Origin: Channa striata
Lineage: Eukaryota > Chordata > Actinopteri > Anabantiformes > Channidae
DNA: 64,000 nucleotides
NCBI GenBank assembly: GCA_033026295.1
Contig: CM065174.1
Span: 1,787,001 to 1,851,000, forward strand
Direction of reading: 5' to 3'
Of the stretch, positions 13,001-28,000 are shown in pieces. The translations under genes and the position numbers were made by a program. A model generated the notes under the pieces. That model had not been told where the DNA came from and did not search any database. It worked only from the letters and a program-made list of their open reading frames with translations. Position 1 is the first letter of the stretch. Each line of letters starts with the position of its first letter.

Positions 13001-16000
13001 TCATATTTTTCTGTCCTCCATTCGTCACTGTTTGTGTTTTTCTTTGAATCATTTTTGGTCTGCTGTTATTTCTTCTCCATTTTCTCTTCTACTCTGTTTT
13101 CATTTAGACTCTGTTCTTCGTGATCACTCATCTTACTCCTTCAATTTCTTCCTTTTTTCTGATCTCCCTAAGTTTCTTGTTCTCTTTCCTTCTCTGCTAT
13201 TTCTCTGCTTAATGCTTTTCCATGCCACCATCACACAAATCTGTAGCAGCCATGCTGCTGTGGCACACGTCAGATTTGCTGTGCGTTGTGGAGAAACCTG
13301 TGTCTGTTTAACCATCAACACATGAACATTTGCATGTTATTGTTGTGTTGTCACCACAAACCATAAAGCCTGAGCTGTCACATCCCAAGCACTGATTGGT
13401 CCCGGTGTAACACCGACACGTTTACTGTCAGCGCCGTGCAATTTGACATTAAAAGTCACCTGTGTTATTGTTTATAGATTTTAATCACTTTTCTCTCCTT
13501 CTTGCCTCTCTGACAGATTCCAGATGAGTTTGACAGAGGTGAGTGTAAATACACTATTATCATTTGCTTTTATTTATTCATTACTTCACTCTGTGTTTTT
13601 TCAACTTTAAACGGCAGTTTATCACGTCACAAATGAATTTAGGTTTAGCATCTTGTGTTGCTTTAGATCTGTGAAAATGTCGGAAAGGTAGGAAAATCAG
13701 AGTCATTCAGCCACTGACAGATGTCACCAAAACAAGAAGTTTTCATGAGCAGACACTGCAGCACAGTGAAGTAACTGAGTCAGCCTGGTACCGTGTAGGG
13801 ATGCAGTCTGATTAGCAAACATGGTAAATGCTGCACTTGAAACCCTGAACAGATGCATGTCCTAACGTTAATGTTGGCTTGTAGCTTCAGTTAATGGATT
13901 CATGGAGAAATGTTTGTGTTAAATTTATATCTGTCAAGCAAAAATATTAAACATTTTCGTTTTCTCCCTTAACAACGTGACAATTTGCTGTTTTTCTTCT
14001 TGTTGGTAGTTGGTAAAAATGTTAAAATCTTTTGGTTAGAGAGACAAAACAAGCTATTTGAAGATGTCACTTCAGCTTCCGTGAAATGATAATCCCGGAA
14101 AAAATTTTCTGCTGTAACAAATCTATCAATAGAACAGATAATGTGGAAATGAATCACTAATGAAATTCTGAATTGTTGCAACTCTGGATGAAGACATCGC
14201 TTTGGGTAACGGCAAACTCCAAACTACAACTGTATTAGACTAAAATATGCTTCTGCACATGCAGATATTGTCTTGTGGGTGTGCGCATGCTCATGCGTTG
14301 TGTAATAATCCTGCTTTGGTCCACTTAACTCATTCTTCGCCTTCTACTGAAAATGAGTTTTTTACTGACACCTGGGCAGGTATGTGTGCGTGCGTGTGCA
14401 TACCATCCATCAAAATACCGAAGCCCTTTACAGCACAAAACACAAACTCTGCGTGTACATTTTGAGTAACAGTGCAAGACATTTTTTTTAAAAAATTGTC
14501 TTTAAATACTTAATAATTAAATTTTTACCAGAAATGCAATTCATCTTGAGAATGAATGAAAAAAGAGAACAACTAACATGGAACTTTTTCCAAAGCATCA
14601 ACCCAAAACTACCTCTTGTGTTTTAATCTGTTGATCTGAATTTGGTGACAGTCAGTACAATTCTTTATGCCTCACATTATTTTGATTAATTATACTAAGA
14701 AGTTTGGTCAAGCAAGAACTAGCAAGAAAAGCATTGTTTGGTGTTTTCATTTTTAGAGGCACTAAGAGCAACAGAGTTTAGGAAATATGAGTAAAACTCA
14801 CATTTGCTCAATCTCAGGAATAAGTCCAAATCTAAAATGAAATGAAATTTCTCTGATGTGGCTCAGATTGTACAACATCAGCAAACCCAAAGTATCACTT
14901 CTAGATAGACAAATGCCAGCCGTGAGTCATGAGCTAAAATATCAACACACATTCTTCTGACAATAATAAATTCTCACGTTGAAGCTGACGGGGGTCGAGA
15001 AATGTGCTGAGATTACACCCCCTTCTGCTGGAGGTCTTATCATCTGCTGCTACTAATGCTCACTTTATCAATAACACTTTCTCCCAGAGGTCCAGTTTGC
15101 GTGTGCTGCCTGTACATTTCCCTCCACCCTCCGTCCACCATGAAGTACTCCCTGAGGTCCACTAGAAATCTCCATGTCCCCTTCCCACCCTCTGTGTCTG
15201 TAACTTTATCGCTCCTCTTTTCATCTTCGCCTCTTTCTGCATGTCTTTATAAATGTCCTGTGGTTTCTGGCGGCCGAGGTCTGATGCTCATGAAGATAAT
15301 GTGGTGTTTACAGTCATCAGCTTGTTTGTTGTGACTGAGGCTCGGTCCTGGTGAGGACAAAGAGCATATCGAAGCATTAGAACTGATTACAGATTACAAA
15401 CAGCAATATTATTCAAATATAACTGTTTGGAATTAAATTCATATTAATTAAATAGGATCACGGTCGACAAGAAACACCTGTCACTTCATTTAACACATTT
15501 TACTGACAATTGTTTTTTCGAACAGCAAGCATTTATAAATTCAAAACTATTGAATATATTAGTTTGGTTTCATTAAAAAAATAATTGTAATTGGATTTAA
15601 AAACTGGCAAAATTGTATTAATTTTTTTATTTACAATAGATGAAAAGATTTTACTCTAGCCATTTGTAGTACATATTTACTTAAATATTTGCCACAAAAT
15701 TAAATTGTATATTTTTTACCTTATGCGTTACGTAAAATCTTCCTGACCATTGTGAAGTGGCACTCTCTAAATGACCACGGAGAGGATGGATGGGGTTTTG
15801 ATGGGTGGATTGACTGAGGAACAGACGGTCTGATGTGGGCATGGGCAGGACTAGGCCTCTGGGACTCAGAAGTATTGACCAAGGGCCTGTTGGTATCAGC
15901 AGGCAATTAGAATTCATTTAAAAGGAGAGTCCTGTCTCACCACATCGACCCGACCCGTAAACCTCACAGATGTCCCTCATGGACATTTACACTGTGTAGA

Positions 16001-19000
16001 CGGGTTGAGGTGTCTAATTGAAGACTACCTATTTATACACTTTTATCTCCGTAATGAAACCTTCTATCTCCCGTCTTTATGTAGCAGCTGCCTGTTCAGT
16101 CCTTTTCACTGTGGCTGTCAAAAATTAAAGCCGATCCTGAGACAAGCCTGAGTGAGAATCTGCTGTGGAAAGGAAATTTGTTACAAGATACATTATCGCT
16201 AATTCTAATTCCACTTCTGCTTATTGAATCTCTGCTTCCATTTCAACATGTTTTGGAGCAAAAGAACAGAAATTAGCCTTTCTTTATTCTTTGCACAATT
16301 AGTAAACTCAGCTGTGCCAGGAAGGGTTGTTCTTCCCCTTAAAACATTTGGGGAGTGTAAAACGCTCACTGCATTTTACTGTCGACCATGACTAAAGTTT
16401 GCATAGTCGGGAACCAAAACTGAAATGCCGGCCTCTTCCACAGTACCCACAGTTCTTGGAAATTTGGGTTCCTGGTTCCTAAAACTTAACCCTACCAGTA
16501 CCTGGTCACTCTCAACTATGTTGTAATGTTCTTGCTGTAGAATATGTAACTGACATGATTCTGACATAAAGACTTGCCACAGCAGCAACTAGAGACAAAT
16601 GTCGGACTCAAAGTGAGCTTGGTTTTAGGATATGAATGAGCTTGAAAAAAGAAACTGCTGCATATATTGAAGATGTTTTAAAGGCTCAGTAGGCATCAGT
16701 GGAGCTGAGAGCCACAGATGGAGTATGGAAGTCCTCGAGTGCTGAGTGACACATTGTTGATTTGGGTCTGAACATTTGTGGTTAATTTAGTAAACAGAAA
16801 AACATAGAACAGCACAAGATTTTTAGGTCAGAGTGAAGTTATAGTTTAGATGAAAATACCTCTATCAAAAGAATTAGGTCAGTGTTCTGACAACACAAAA
16901 AGGTGGATATAGGGTTATTGCTGATTTGTTTTTGTTGTCAGTTAAAGGCTTTCACACAAACCTCTACATTTACATACTGGATTTTTCAGCACATTTGTCT
17001 AAGTTTAGGCTATGATCCTTGGGACTTTCTAATGCTCAGACACAAAATGGCATTCGACCACAGCAGTGCACGTTAGGGAGCATATTTCTGCTGAAGATTA
17101 GCAAAGTCGCTTTAGCTTCAGAGCAGCAGGATGCCCCACAGTCGAAACCAACATGAATATTTGTTTTGAGTTGAGCTGAACTTTCTGGAAACTGCTCTCT
17201 CAGTGATGACATCATGTGATCATGACATCACCATATGATTCTTCTTTAAGGTAATAATTGATACTAAATTGTCACCTACTGACCTTATGCGTGGTTCACA
17301 TGCGAACGCTCCTCTGCACACTTCCCATCAGCCCTCTTCAGAGTAATGCGCGCAATCATGACCTCAGGGACCTCTTAGAGACCCCAGGGACCAGGACCAA
17401 GTCATCCTTGATGAGCATAGGGACAAGGGTAAAAGTTCATGATCCCTCAGGGAAAGAAGAGGGGTCAGCCCTTGTCCTTCATCTCCTCCATCCTGCCTTC
17501 CCTGTCTCCTGCATCTTTTCGTATTCCGTTTCTCTCCTCCTCCTCTTCCTGCTCTGGATTACGCAGCGATAGATGAATGGATGTAAACATGGGTCTTGTG
17601 TTGGCTTCAACTCCGTTTTAGGCCAAGTGGAGGCAACTCTGTGTGTGATGCGCAGGAGCGTTGGATCTATAATGACCCATCATCCTCACAGGTCTCCGTC
17701 CTCTGCCCTGTGTCATCTCTTTGCAGAAATACATGCGCACATACTTAAACATATAGCTAAAACACTGATACAAAAATGCCTGATGGGATCTCTTTAGCCA
17801 AGACTTGTTTATAGGTGGTAAGATCAAATTTTTTTTATCGATTTGAGAATGAAGAGTGAACACAAGACAGGTGGCCTAAACAGTTGGACTTTCTAAAAGT
17901 ATTTTGCAGAGGGAGCCAACGACCAATTTTTATTGGTTTAGATCCTCAACTATTTTAAGGTTATTTAAAGGTAAACTGAGTCTCACTAGCAGCCTCTTGT
18001 CCTGAACAGTGAAGTGATTTACATTTATTTACAGTTCTCATCTGTCAAAATCTGAGCAGTGAATAACCAAGTTTAATTTAAAATGTACCAAATCAAACAT
18101 ATCAGCCAGTTCTATAATCAGGAATATTAAACCCGGGCACCACTGCTGCTCTAACATGAGCAAGCACACTTTCCTTTTTGCAGATCCCCTGAGGTCAGGA
18201 ACACACACACACACGTGGCAGCATTAAAGAGGCGGGGCCACGCTGGCGTTTGTCACTCCACAGAGAAAACAAACGATCGGGGGGGGGGTGTCGTGCAGCA
18301 GATGCCAAGCCTGACCAGAGCTTTTGTTTGAGACGGAGGCCCCTCCATACAGCTGTCCACACCTCTTTCTTCATCCGTCCGTCTTCTGCTTTCATCCCTC
18401 ATATTTCTCCCTTTTCCTCCTTTTCACTATGTATCGTCTCATCCCTCTTTTCTTTGTCCAAATGTTTTACCTTATTTTCTCCTTAAACTGCTCCACCATT
18501 TGTTTTCTCTTTTCTTTAGAAGCTTGATTTCTGCTTTTAAATCCTTCTATTTTCCTCACTTCTTTTTTTTTAATCTCCCTATGTCTTTTCAGATCTTAAT
18601 TCCTTCATCCTTGTTATCAATAAGGTTTTCTTTTTTCTTAATCTTTAATTCTTCATATCTCCTTCTTTTTTGTCTCTGGTTATCCAGCTCGGCACTTTTA
18701 TTCATGTTTTTATCCCTGTCCTTCTCTCCTTTACTCCTTTCATCTCTGCCTTCCATATTGCATTTGAAATCATTTTTTTTTGTATAACATTAAAAACTTT
18801 TTTATTATGGACAACTCCTCCCCTCTCCCTTGTTTTTTTTTCTGGTTAATTGATTATTTCACTCATTCTTTCCCTTATTTTTTCTCTCATCACACCCTCC
18901 ACTTTTAGAGAAATACTTTCCCACTCCACAATACAAATGACCAAAAAAGAAACACACCCCAGTGATTATTGATCTGACGTCAGAATATCTTATCTCTGTA

Positions 19001-22000
19001 TTAGTTTGTGTGTGTTAACAACTTGTTGAATTGCCTGCCTGTCAGTAATTCATTTAACGGATGAGGACATTGCACACTCATGTGTACAAGCAGCCCCAAA
19101 CACTGGTCTGTCATCTCTAGTGCACCGACTGAGCATGTGCTGGAAAAGTGAACCAAACTCTTGCGATTTGTAGCATGAAAAGATGTGTGTGTGTGTGCAC
19201 CTGTAGTGTGGGTACAATCCACTGGACAGGAAGTTACTACTCTACATTGTCCTTTAGATGATAAAGAACTGGACACTTGTTTGTCGAAACAAAACTATAG
19301 CTTAAAGTAGACGTATTGATCTATTGTTAACAGCCAAATGACCTCAACCAGGACAGATTTATCCTATTGGCCCCGGCATTACCCCGGCAGAACAGTTTCA
19401 AGGCTGGAGCAAAGTTGTTTGGCCCACGTCAGCCCACCCAGACTAGTTTTGGGGAAAACATGATCAGCCCTGCTCTTGCAGCTCGACAGCGCAAGGCCTC
19501 TCGCACAAAGATCCAACATTGACTATGAAAGGGAGGCCCGTTCGAGAGGAAGAGAAGATGAAAGAGTAACAAGAGGGGAAGAAAGAGGAGGAGGTGGTCT
19601 CTCGCTCACATTCCAACCAAACTTTCTGTCTTTAAAGAGCTTCATTTCATACAAGGCGTACAACGAAATTACGCGTGATCAGATAGGACGGTTAGACCTG
19701 AGCTGCTGCGACTATGGGCCCCCCCCACCTGCTCCATAACACGCATGTTTCCTTAGCAGTAGGGGAAACTGGAGTACCCGGAGGGAAACGTAGCAAACAC
19801 GGGGAGAAGATGCAAACTCCACACATTGTCCGTCCAAACAAACACTCGAGTTCATGTAAGTATGTCTGACAAAGACAGCAGGCTTGAAAGTAAAACTAAT
19901 AACCTCGACAGCATGGGTGAATCATGCAGCCATTTTGTTTCAAGATGAGATTGACTCAGATATTCAGAGAGCTGGCTTCTGAAATGGAGGCGATTCCCAG
20001 GTAGATTTCTACCAGAACACTGACTTCTTTGCCATGTATACGCAAAGGTTTCCTGCTGATTGAACGCTCTGAATGCTTCCACTACTCCATCCTCCACGAA
20101 TCGCCATCACTCATTAACATCATAAAAGTCCCTCATTCTGACACCAACACAGACACACACACTTCACAGAAGGCCTCCACACATACTCACAAGCCTAACA
20201 TCATAGGAGTACACTGTGGAATACCTCACAACCCCCCCTACACACACACACAGTGTACCTAATATAGCGTGTGTTTGGCTGGGATCCCAGGGGAGTGATT
20301 ACTCACAAGCCACGCTTACACTCCCGTGCTGCTTGAGCGATTTGTGTTAGACCTAGTTAAACATGCCGAGCGCATCTTATCACCCGACTTCATTTCATCA
20401 GTCAAAACACAGTAATCTCGTTTGCTTAAGGAGCCGGTAGAGAGCTGTTTCGAGATAACTCTTCCAAAGATTATTTTACCATGTTCAGTATTTGTGACTG
20501 ACCAGCTCCCCTCTTTTATCTGAAGTTTGCTTTGTTGTATTACCTCGGTATTTCTCTGTAGTCTTGATAGTCTGTGTTATGTGTGCCTCTCATCCGTGAT
20601 TTCACATCAAATCTGTGCTTTAATTTTTTCCTTTATTTCATACCAGTTTTGTGTTTATTAAGCAAAAGTTGCTTCCAGACGCCATAATTATTGTTGTGAC
20701 ACAAAGGATTTTCTCCTCTCACAAGATTTATTGGTTTGTCTAACTTCAGCTCACTTCAGAAACTAGCAATTTGTTATTGTTGGAAATTGTGTCTAAGTTT
20801 GAATTATCCAGTCTTTAATAGTTTTCAGCTCTGTCGCCAACACTATTCAGAGTCTGTCAGTGCCTGTCATCAGCCTAACTGTGCAGCAACTCATAGCAGA
20901 AGCACAGCAATTTAGTCCTCGTATGGAGAAAGGGTTGAATTGTGTTTCCACCCCAAAACGATGATATTGATAGACATTTTATTTTGACAATGATGTTTTT
21001 ATTCTGACCATGATATTGAATTGTTTCAAAGATCATCAGTCCAGTGCAGCTAAGAGGTGGGACCAGAGACTGTGTGTGAAACAAGCCCCTTAATCGTTGC
21101 ATCTGTTCTTGACGAGGGGCATCGTTCCACGGACTTTGACGTGCCTCTACAGTTCAACGCGTCCAATTCAACGTTCGTGCAAATTTAAAGTTTGTTTTGA
21201 AAGAGGGGCGAATCGTAACTAGTACAGTTGGTTGAATTTGCCACAGGTGAATGCTAATCAGTTCTAGAAACTCATCTCAATTTGGGACCAAAGCAAAAGT
21301 TCTAAAACCTTGAGACACATCAGTTTTTCATTTTTCTGAGAAGTTTCCAAAACGGGTGACTCTGCATTTTTATCCATTTAAAGTCAGCAGTAGTGTGGCA
21401 GATGGCTTCTACTTCCTGCTTCAGCACGCTGCTTTGGACTCTGGGGGGTTGAGCCCCCTGGGACTATAGAGTGCTACCTTCAGCTTGTGTATGTATGTAT
21501 CTTGTTAATGTGTTTCTCTTTGCATTAATGACCACGCCGCCCTGTGGAAACGTATTTTCATTATTAGCCATTAAAGCGTTGACAGCTGGAGGTGTCATTA
21601 GCAGGACTCGGTCTACCGGCTTATCAGGCTCATCAGCAGGTCTCACTGATCAGCTTGGAGGCTGCAGTATGAACCAGGTGACCACTCTGACAGTCCTGAC
21701 CAATCAGATCTGCTCCAGCATCAGGAGCTTTACCAGCATTTAATGCTGCTCCACTGTGGCTTCTCAGTGGTGACGTCAGTCTGTGGAGGTTATCATTTTT
21801 AGTTACAAGTAAATACTTAGGAGAGTTTTTGCAAAGGTGGAGGAGGGAACTTTTCTGTTTGAGTTCCAGAGTCACAGATACAGATCAGCTGTTGCAGTCC
21901 TCATTGGAAGGTTTCTCATTTGCCCTTTTTCCCTAGAAAAAGATTAAATGCTTTAAGTATTTAGTTTTTCCACTGCACTGTTGCTCATGGGGGTTTGTTG

Positions 22001-25000
22001 GGTTTTCTCTACATATCGTTATAGTTTTGACTTAATTATGTAAAGTGCCTTGAGGTGAGATGTTGTGAGTTGATAAAGTTGAATTGAATTAAACAATCTG
22101 ATATCACGTTTTGAAAAACCTGTTTCAGACAGACTTGTTGAGCTGCCCAGATGTTACCAGCTGTTGTAAAGCTGAAGTTCTAGTCCCGTGTTGGGTTGTG
22201 CACATCTGTTTCTGACACATCCACCAGCAGCAGAAACACCTCCAATGCCAGTGAAGTGTTTTCTCTGTCCTTTCTGAATTTATGTCATATAATTTTGGAA
22301 GCACATGATAAACAATCGCAGACCTCGCACAGCTGCTGGATGTTGGTTTAGTTTTTCATGAATTCATGTCTGCTGGTAAACTCCCACTGCTTTGGGGTCT
22401 AACAGCATAAACTTGAACTCTCCATTTTTTTGGGATCCTTTGTTCTGTGTGGAACACAGTGGCATGTACTGATTAACCGGGCTGGAATGCTTGTGTGAAT
22501 CCAGCAGTAGTGACACTCCCCACGATAGGGACACGTCTATGGTCCTCTTTTTTTCACCACCTCCTTCCCGTAGCAAAGCGGGTCAAACCCCTCAGACATG
22601 CCTAATCTTTGATAGTTTCATACTTCAACTGATCATCCTTGATATTTTCTTTAACTCCTCAATGGCAGAGAAATTACTCTTTGAATTAATTTGAGTCATC
22701 CATGTTTTTTGTTCTCTTTCTTTCAGATCCTCCAGTCGTACAGCAGTTGAAAAGAACCTTTAAATACTTCAAGGACTACAGACAAGTAAGTGAATGAAAA
22801 TGTTCTTAACAGTGGGTTTTCCCTGACACAAATACTAATGCAAATGTGCAGGCGTAAAGGAATCATTGATATTTAGCCTAAGTATTTTATCCCATTTGTC
22901 GCCATGCTTGTATTTGGGTTCATTTCGAGCGTTCACATTATCAGAATTTTACTTGGTGTTACTTGAATTGCACCAGTCTTACTTTTAAAAAAAACAGACT
23001 CCCAAAACAAATACGATCTGTATGCAGTACCTCCACCTTTTAGGAGTAGCTAGATGTGCTGTTACAAACCACCTTCAGCTCTGTTTTGAAGCAAGGGAAC
23101 CAGTGGTGATGGTCGGCCCTTTTCCCGTTTGTGTAGTGAAGTTAGAAAATTGTGTTACACTGTTCACGCGATCGTACACTCTTACTGTACTTGGATAGGT
23201 GGAAATGTTTTTTATGCAGATTCCCGAATAGCTGAGCGTTCTGCAAACCCCTCATCACTCATCCCTGTTTGATTTGAGGATTCTGCCAGAAAGGGGGTGT
23301 GATTCCGAACAGATTGGAGTTTCCTCTATCTGTAGCCTCAGCAAAATTAAGAAGTAAAATTTTCAGTTTTTAAATAATACTTAGTACCCAGAACTGCTTC
23401 CAGTGTTCCGGTATCCATATATCTTAATAATGGCACGTCCCATCTTCCTGTTTGGGTTTTTCAGAGCAGTAACATGAGCTGATTTTGGCTCCTTAACAAA
23501 GGAAAAGTGATTTACGGCATCTTAGTGGGAATATTCAATCTAAAGTTTGTAGGCTGTATTTTCCTTTTTGAAGTGAGAACTTCCTGAATTTTTTCTGACT
23601 TGCCAACTTTCTCAAGTGACCAGGACCATGTTGTGAAATGCGTTCATGGTGGGTTTGTTGATTTTTGAAGGCACAGTGTAATATGTGTATGTTTGTCCAT
23701 TTTTATTGAAATCAGATGATCATCGAGCCCACGAGTCCAAAGCTGCTCCCCGACCCTCTGAAGGAGCCGTACTACCAGCCCCCCTACACTCTGGTGTTGG
23801 AGCTCACTGATGTCCTGCTGCACCCAGAGTGGTCGGTACGTGTCCAACACACTCACTCCTCTGGGGTCTTGGATTGACAAAACATTTCCTGTGGTGATTG
23901 TTTTGATGAGGACATATTAAAAAGAGAAAGAAACAAAAGAAAACTAAATCTGTTGCACCATACTGCACACAGTACAGAACATTTCAACTCCTGAAATGCC
24001 TTTGCCATCCACTGCAGTACCCGTGTGCGACTAGACTGGCATCAGACTGTAGCACCTGTACAACAACTTTTAGTGGACGCGATGCAGCAGCAACAAAATC
24101 TGAACAGGAGTGGCCTGCTGGACACATCAGAGACACGTGTGTGTGTGTGTGTGTGTGTGTATAGACGTCTCTCGACAGCCGTTCTTTTCCCAGCTGTCAA
24201 ACTGTTTCCACTCTCCCATTTTAAAACCAAGTATAAACTACTGAAGTGGGAAAACAGTGGATGTTTTTTGTTCATGAAGACCGTGCACTCAGAGTGGCAG
24301 AGTGAACTTCAGCACAGCAGGCCAGTCACAGCGTGAAGCGAGTGGGAATGTTGGACCATTTTGGAAAGTTGTCCAAAAGACCAGCTGACATGCGTGTCGT
24401 ATAAATATGCTTCTGCTTCCTCTTACATCATCTCCACATAAATCAGCATGTGAAAAGTACTCCTCCTCCTCCTCATTTATAGTCCTCTTCTCGACGACTC
24501 CTCCACACAAGTTCTGCTTTTTTTAAAGTGAATATTATGTTTTATTTTCCAGATAACTGCCAGATTATAAACTTCTCTACACCACCAGAAGCAGTATAAA
24601 GGAAAACACGCTACAGTTAGAAATGGCTGAGGCAGGAGCTGAGGAGAATTTGGGGGTTAATGGTTTAATGAGACAGGTGGAGGACGAGGAGTGTTTGTCA
24701 GAGGTGTGTCCCTCCACCTGTCCTGCCTCCTGAAATTCTTTTTACACTCAAACACTATCTCCATCTACCTGACAGGTGTGCGGCAGCTGGAACTCGACAC
24801 CCGCTGCCTGTTACGGCAGGCACACAATATCAAATCCCCCCCCACCTTCACCTGCCCACCACTTCTTTCCTGGGTCACACAGACACACTTTTGTCCTTCA
24901 TTATCTAGTGTTTAAATCTAACACACACAAACACACAGCGCTTTCTGTTTTCTTAACAGCCCCCACATGCCATAGCCCCAAGTTGTTTAACTTATAAATC

Positions 25001-28000
25001 AAGAAGGTCACAACCTCAGGGAGTCTGCTCAGCTGCTACACTGTTACATCAGGGTTTAGGTCTTAACAGGATATTTGACCAACTCCTGTCTTCAAAAGGT
25101 TGATCAGAAATACAAACTACTATTTCACATAAGTTAGCACTTTGTCAAGAACACCGTAACATTCCAATCTGATTTATGGATTTGCCAACTGTTATCACAT
25201 CTACATTGTACACTTAATATGGGCCTATTACAGGTCTAATGTAGCAAAACTGAAAAAGTTTGAACAGAGGCAGAATTAGAGAAAAAAGTAATACTGTTCT
25301 GTGTGATTTAAATAATAGGGGGTAATTTTGTGCTAAGTTGGTTAGAGAATTGCAATCGGTTCAAAAGAATATTTCTCAACACGAGATTGCAAAGAATGTG
25401 AGTCTTTCACCATTAACAGTTTATTATGTTGTGAAAAGATTTAGGAAGTCCAGGAAAATGATGAGTAAAGCCCATGGGTGGTAACCTCTGTTCAATGTGC
25501 TTGACCTTAATCAGGCAGCACTGCATCAGAAACCATCGTGCGACGTATTGTGGAAGCCATTGTCACTGAACAAATTCAACCACTGCTTCCAAAAATGCGG
25601 CGTGGAACTCTAATAACACTCCTCTCTTATGCAAGGAAGAAGCCATAGATCAGAAATGTCGCAGGATTCTCTGGGCCTGAGCTCCTGTAGCATGAAGTCT
25701 GAGACAGCGAGATGAACTGGAGTTGCAGGGACTTTGAAGAAAATCCAGTAATTTAAGAGGGATAAAGTAAAAGGGCATTCAAGGTGAAATCAGAATGAAC
25801 TTCTCAACAAGTCTCTTTTGAGGGTGACAGGTTTAAAGGAGGGAAGACGCACACTGGACTAAGAGGCCAGAAATACAACAAAGAGCTGTGGAAGTAATCG
25901 AAGGCCCTTTCATTCGTCTCCTCCCACATTAAACAGATACAACATTTCCTTCTGGAGCTTTTAGCACTGGGTCTTTGTCATGCTGGAACAGGAATGCGAC
26001 AAAAGTGTTATGTAAGACATGATTGTGTTCTGGAGGACAACTCGATTTCCCTGGAACCTGCTTTCCCTTTCTCCTTAAACCGACAGCTTTCTGATTCAAG
26101 GTATACTTAGGAGTGACGACAGGTACAAACTAACTGGACTGGAGTCCGGCTGTAGCTATGAAAAGTCCGATTTTTACCGTTAGTCGAAAGTAACCCGACC
26201 ATTTAAGATTTCTGTCGTTAAATAAATTTAGAAATGTATTGTGATACTTGAAGTTTGAAAACCCCTTTGGAATTTTCTCTGTTTCTGCATTACTGTGACC
26301 GAAAATGTGATCAGATTTTTGTCCGATCTAAAACTGGACATGCACAACCCGATAAACAAAAAAAATTTTTGTTCCCATGTTACATGCAAATATACAAGAT
26401 TGGATGATTTTCAGTAATAAAAGAATGAACAAATCTTATTTGATTTGGCTCATTGATTTTTTTCAAAACTCTAAAGGTTTTCCTAACTTTCTGATGACGC
26501 AGTAATTATTGTTCATGCGCAGCTGCTCTGCACTTGAGGACAAATTTCAAAGTCTGAGCAACTTGTATAACCTGTATTTCTTCTGTTTACCGTGAAAGAG
26601 TTTTCACAGCGGTAACGGTTCTGATTTAGCTTGTGTGTTTTGAATTTTCAGAAAAGGGCTAAAAATGTAGAATCTGTCTCAGAAAGAACCCGTGTTACTC
26701 ATCCATTAGCTGTGCTGCCCGTTGGCCCATTTCTGACCTGACACTGACTATTTTTAGCGTTGCTGTTCGCAGTTTGCTGCACTACATGTTGACTTACGGA
26801 CTGGTTTCTGTTTCCAGCTGTCGACAGGTTGGCGCTTTAAGAAACGTCCAGGCATTGACTACCTGTTCCAGCAGCTCACGCCCCTCTACGAGATCGTCAT
26901 CTTCACTGCAGAGACTGGCATGGTGAGGAAAAGCCCACGCTCGCCCGCAGCGACCCAATAATTGAATTGTGCAAACCACTAAATAAACCCAGGGTTCGGT
27001 GTCACGCTCTGATGGGTTGATTCTGGGTTCATCTGCTTTACGATGTTTTCTGTCTGTGGCTGAAAGCTGGTAGCCTGAATTTGATGCTAGTGTGTCACAT
27101 TTCTCTCAGCTTTGAGCTGCACTTGTCAAACTTGGTTCTGCCCCTGTAACGACAACAGTCACAATGTAAAGAAACAGTGCAGCTCTGCTTCTGCACTAAT
27201 AACAGAATTACAAGGCAGCTGCTTTGCCTTTTCATGGAAAACTGTGTTCTCACTAAACTCAACTGTTACTTCTCTTCTGCGAAGTCTCATCTGTGTTCAG
27301 AGTTCTATTAATGTGCAAGCAGATGTTGCGTCATGACTCTTTTCACAGCTCCACTGGGGCTCAGATTGTCTTTTTGAACAACTTTCTGACTGATGAGGTG
27401 CCTCAGTTTGCATTGGTGGAAGCTAAAACTTTCTATTCCCCTTAAATATGTTGTCAAAACAACTTTGTTAAAGATGTTACGTATACTAGAGCTGCTACAG
27501 TTATTTTCATTGTTCATTAGATTATTAGAGTATTGGACCTATAAAGTGGAAGAGTGAATAAGTTTGTAGAAGCCAGGAACAGATGGTGTGACGTTTGTTT
27601 GCTTGAAAAATGACTTACAGATTTGAATCTGTAAATTTATTTTAGTGTTTTATATCAATGACACTGATCATTACTTTGTCTCTGTGAATCCAGACAGCAT
27701 ATCCTCTGATCGACAGCATCGACCCTCAGGGTTTTGTTATGTATCGTCTCTTCAGAGATGCCACACGCTACGTAGACGGACATCATGTTAAGGTACTGGG
27801 TGCCTGTGTGTGTGTTAGACATTATTAGTAAAAATAATTAAGATCTACACTTATAAAACAAGCAAAATGAAAGTGCAGAGATAAATGACAATAACTTTAT
27901 AAAAACCTATGAAAACATGACTTCAGCTCAAGGCTTAAAATGTATTATAGAAAACAAATTATTCCAACAATCATATTGAAGTCATTTTCGTATTATATGA

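Larger units (their letters stand above)
13539..22726 (+). other. timm50 intron 4 (9.2 kb)
   Basis: The largest intron in the window. It holds a second pyrimidine tract (18360-18890), a scrap of a very widespread fish repeat (19758-19824) and an interspersed-repeat 3' end (21950-22095). Nothing coding was recognised in the rest. Confidence 0.7.
23836..26817 (+). other. timm50 intron 6
   Basis: Three kilobases with a (GT)n array at 24137-24160 and remnants of Tc1/mariner DNA transposons from about 25300 to 26470. The first 1.2 kb holds nothing else I recognise. Confidence 0.7.

Noticed and set aside
12329..13325. Several overlapping Phe/Leu/Ser/Cys-rich open frames
   Set aside because: They are products of the pyrimidine tract, with no splice structure or family similarity; the same applies to frames at 18250-18787 and 28123-28406.
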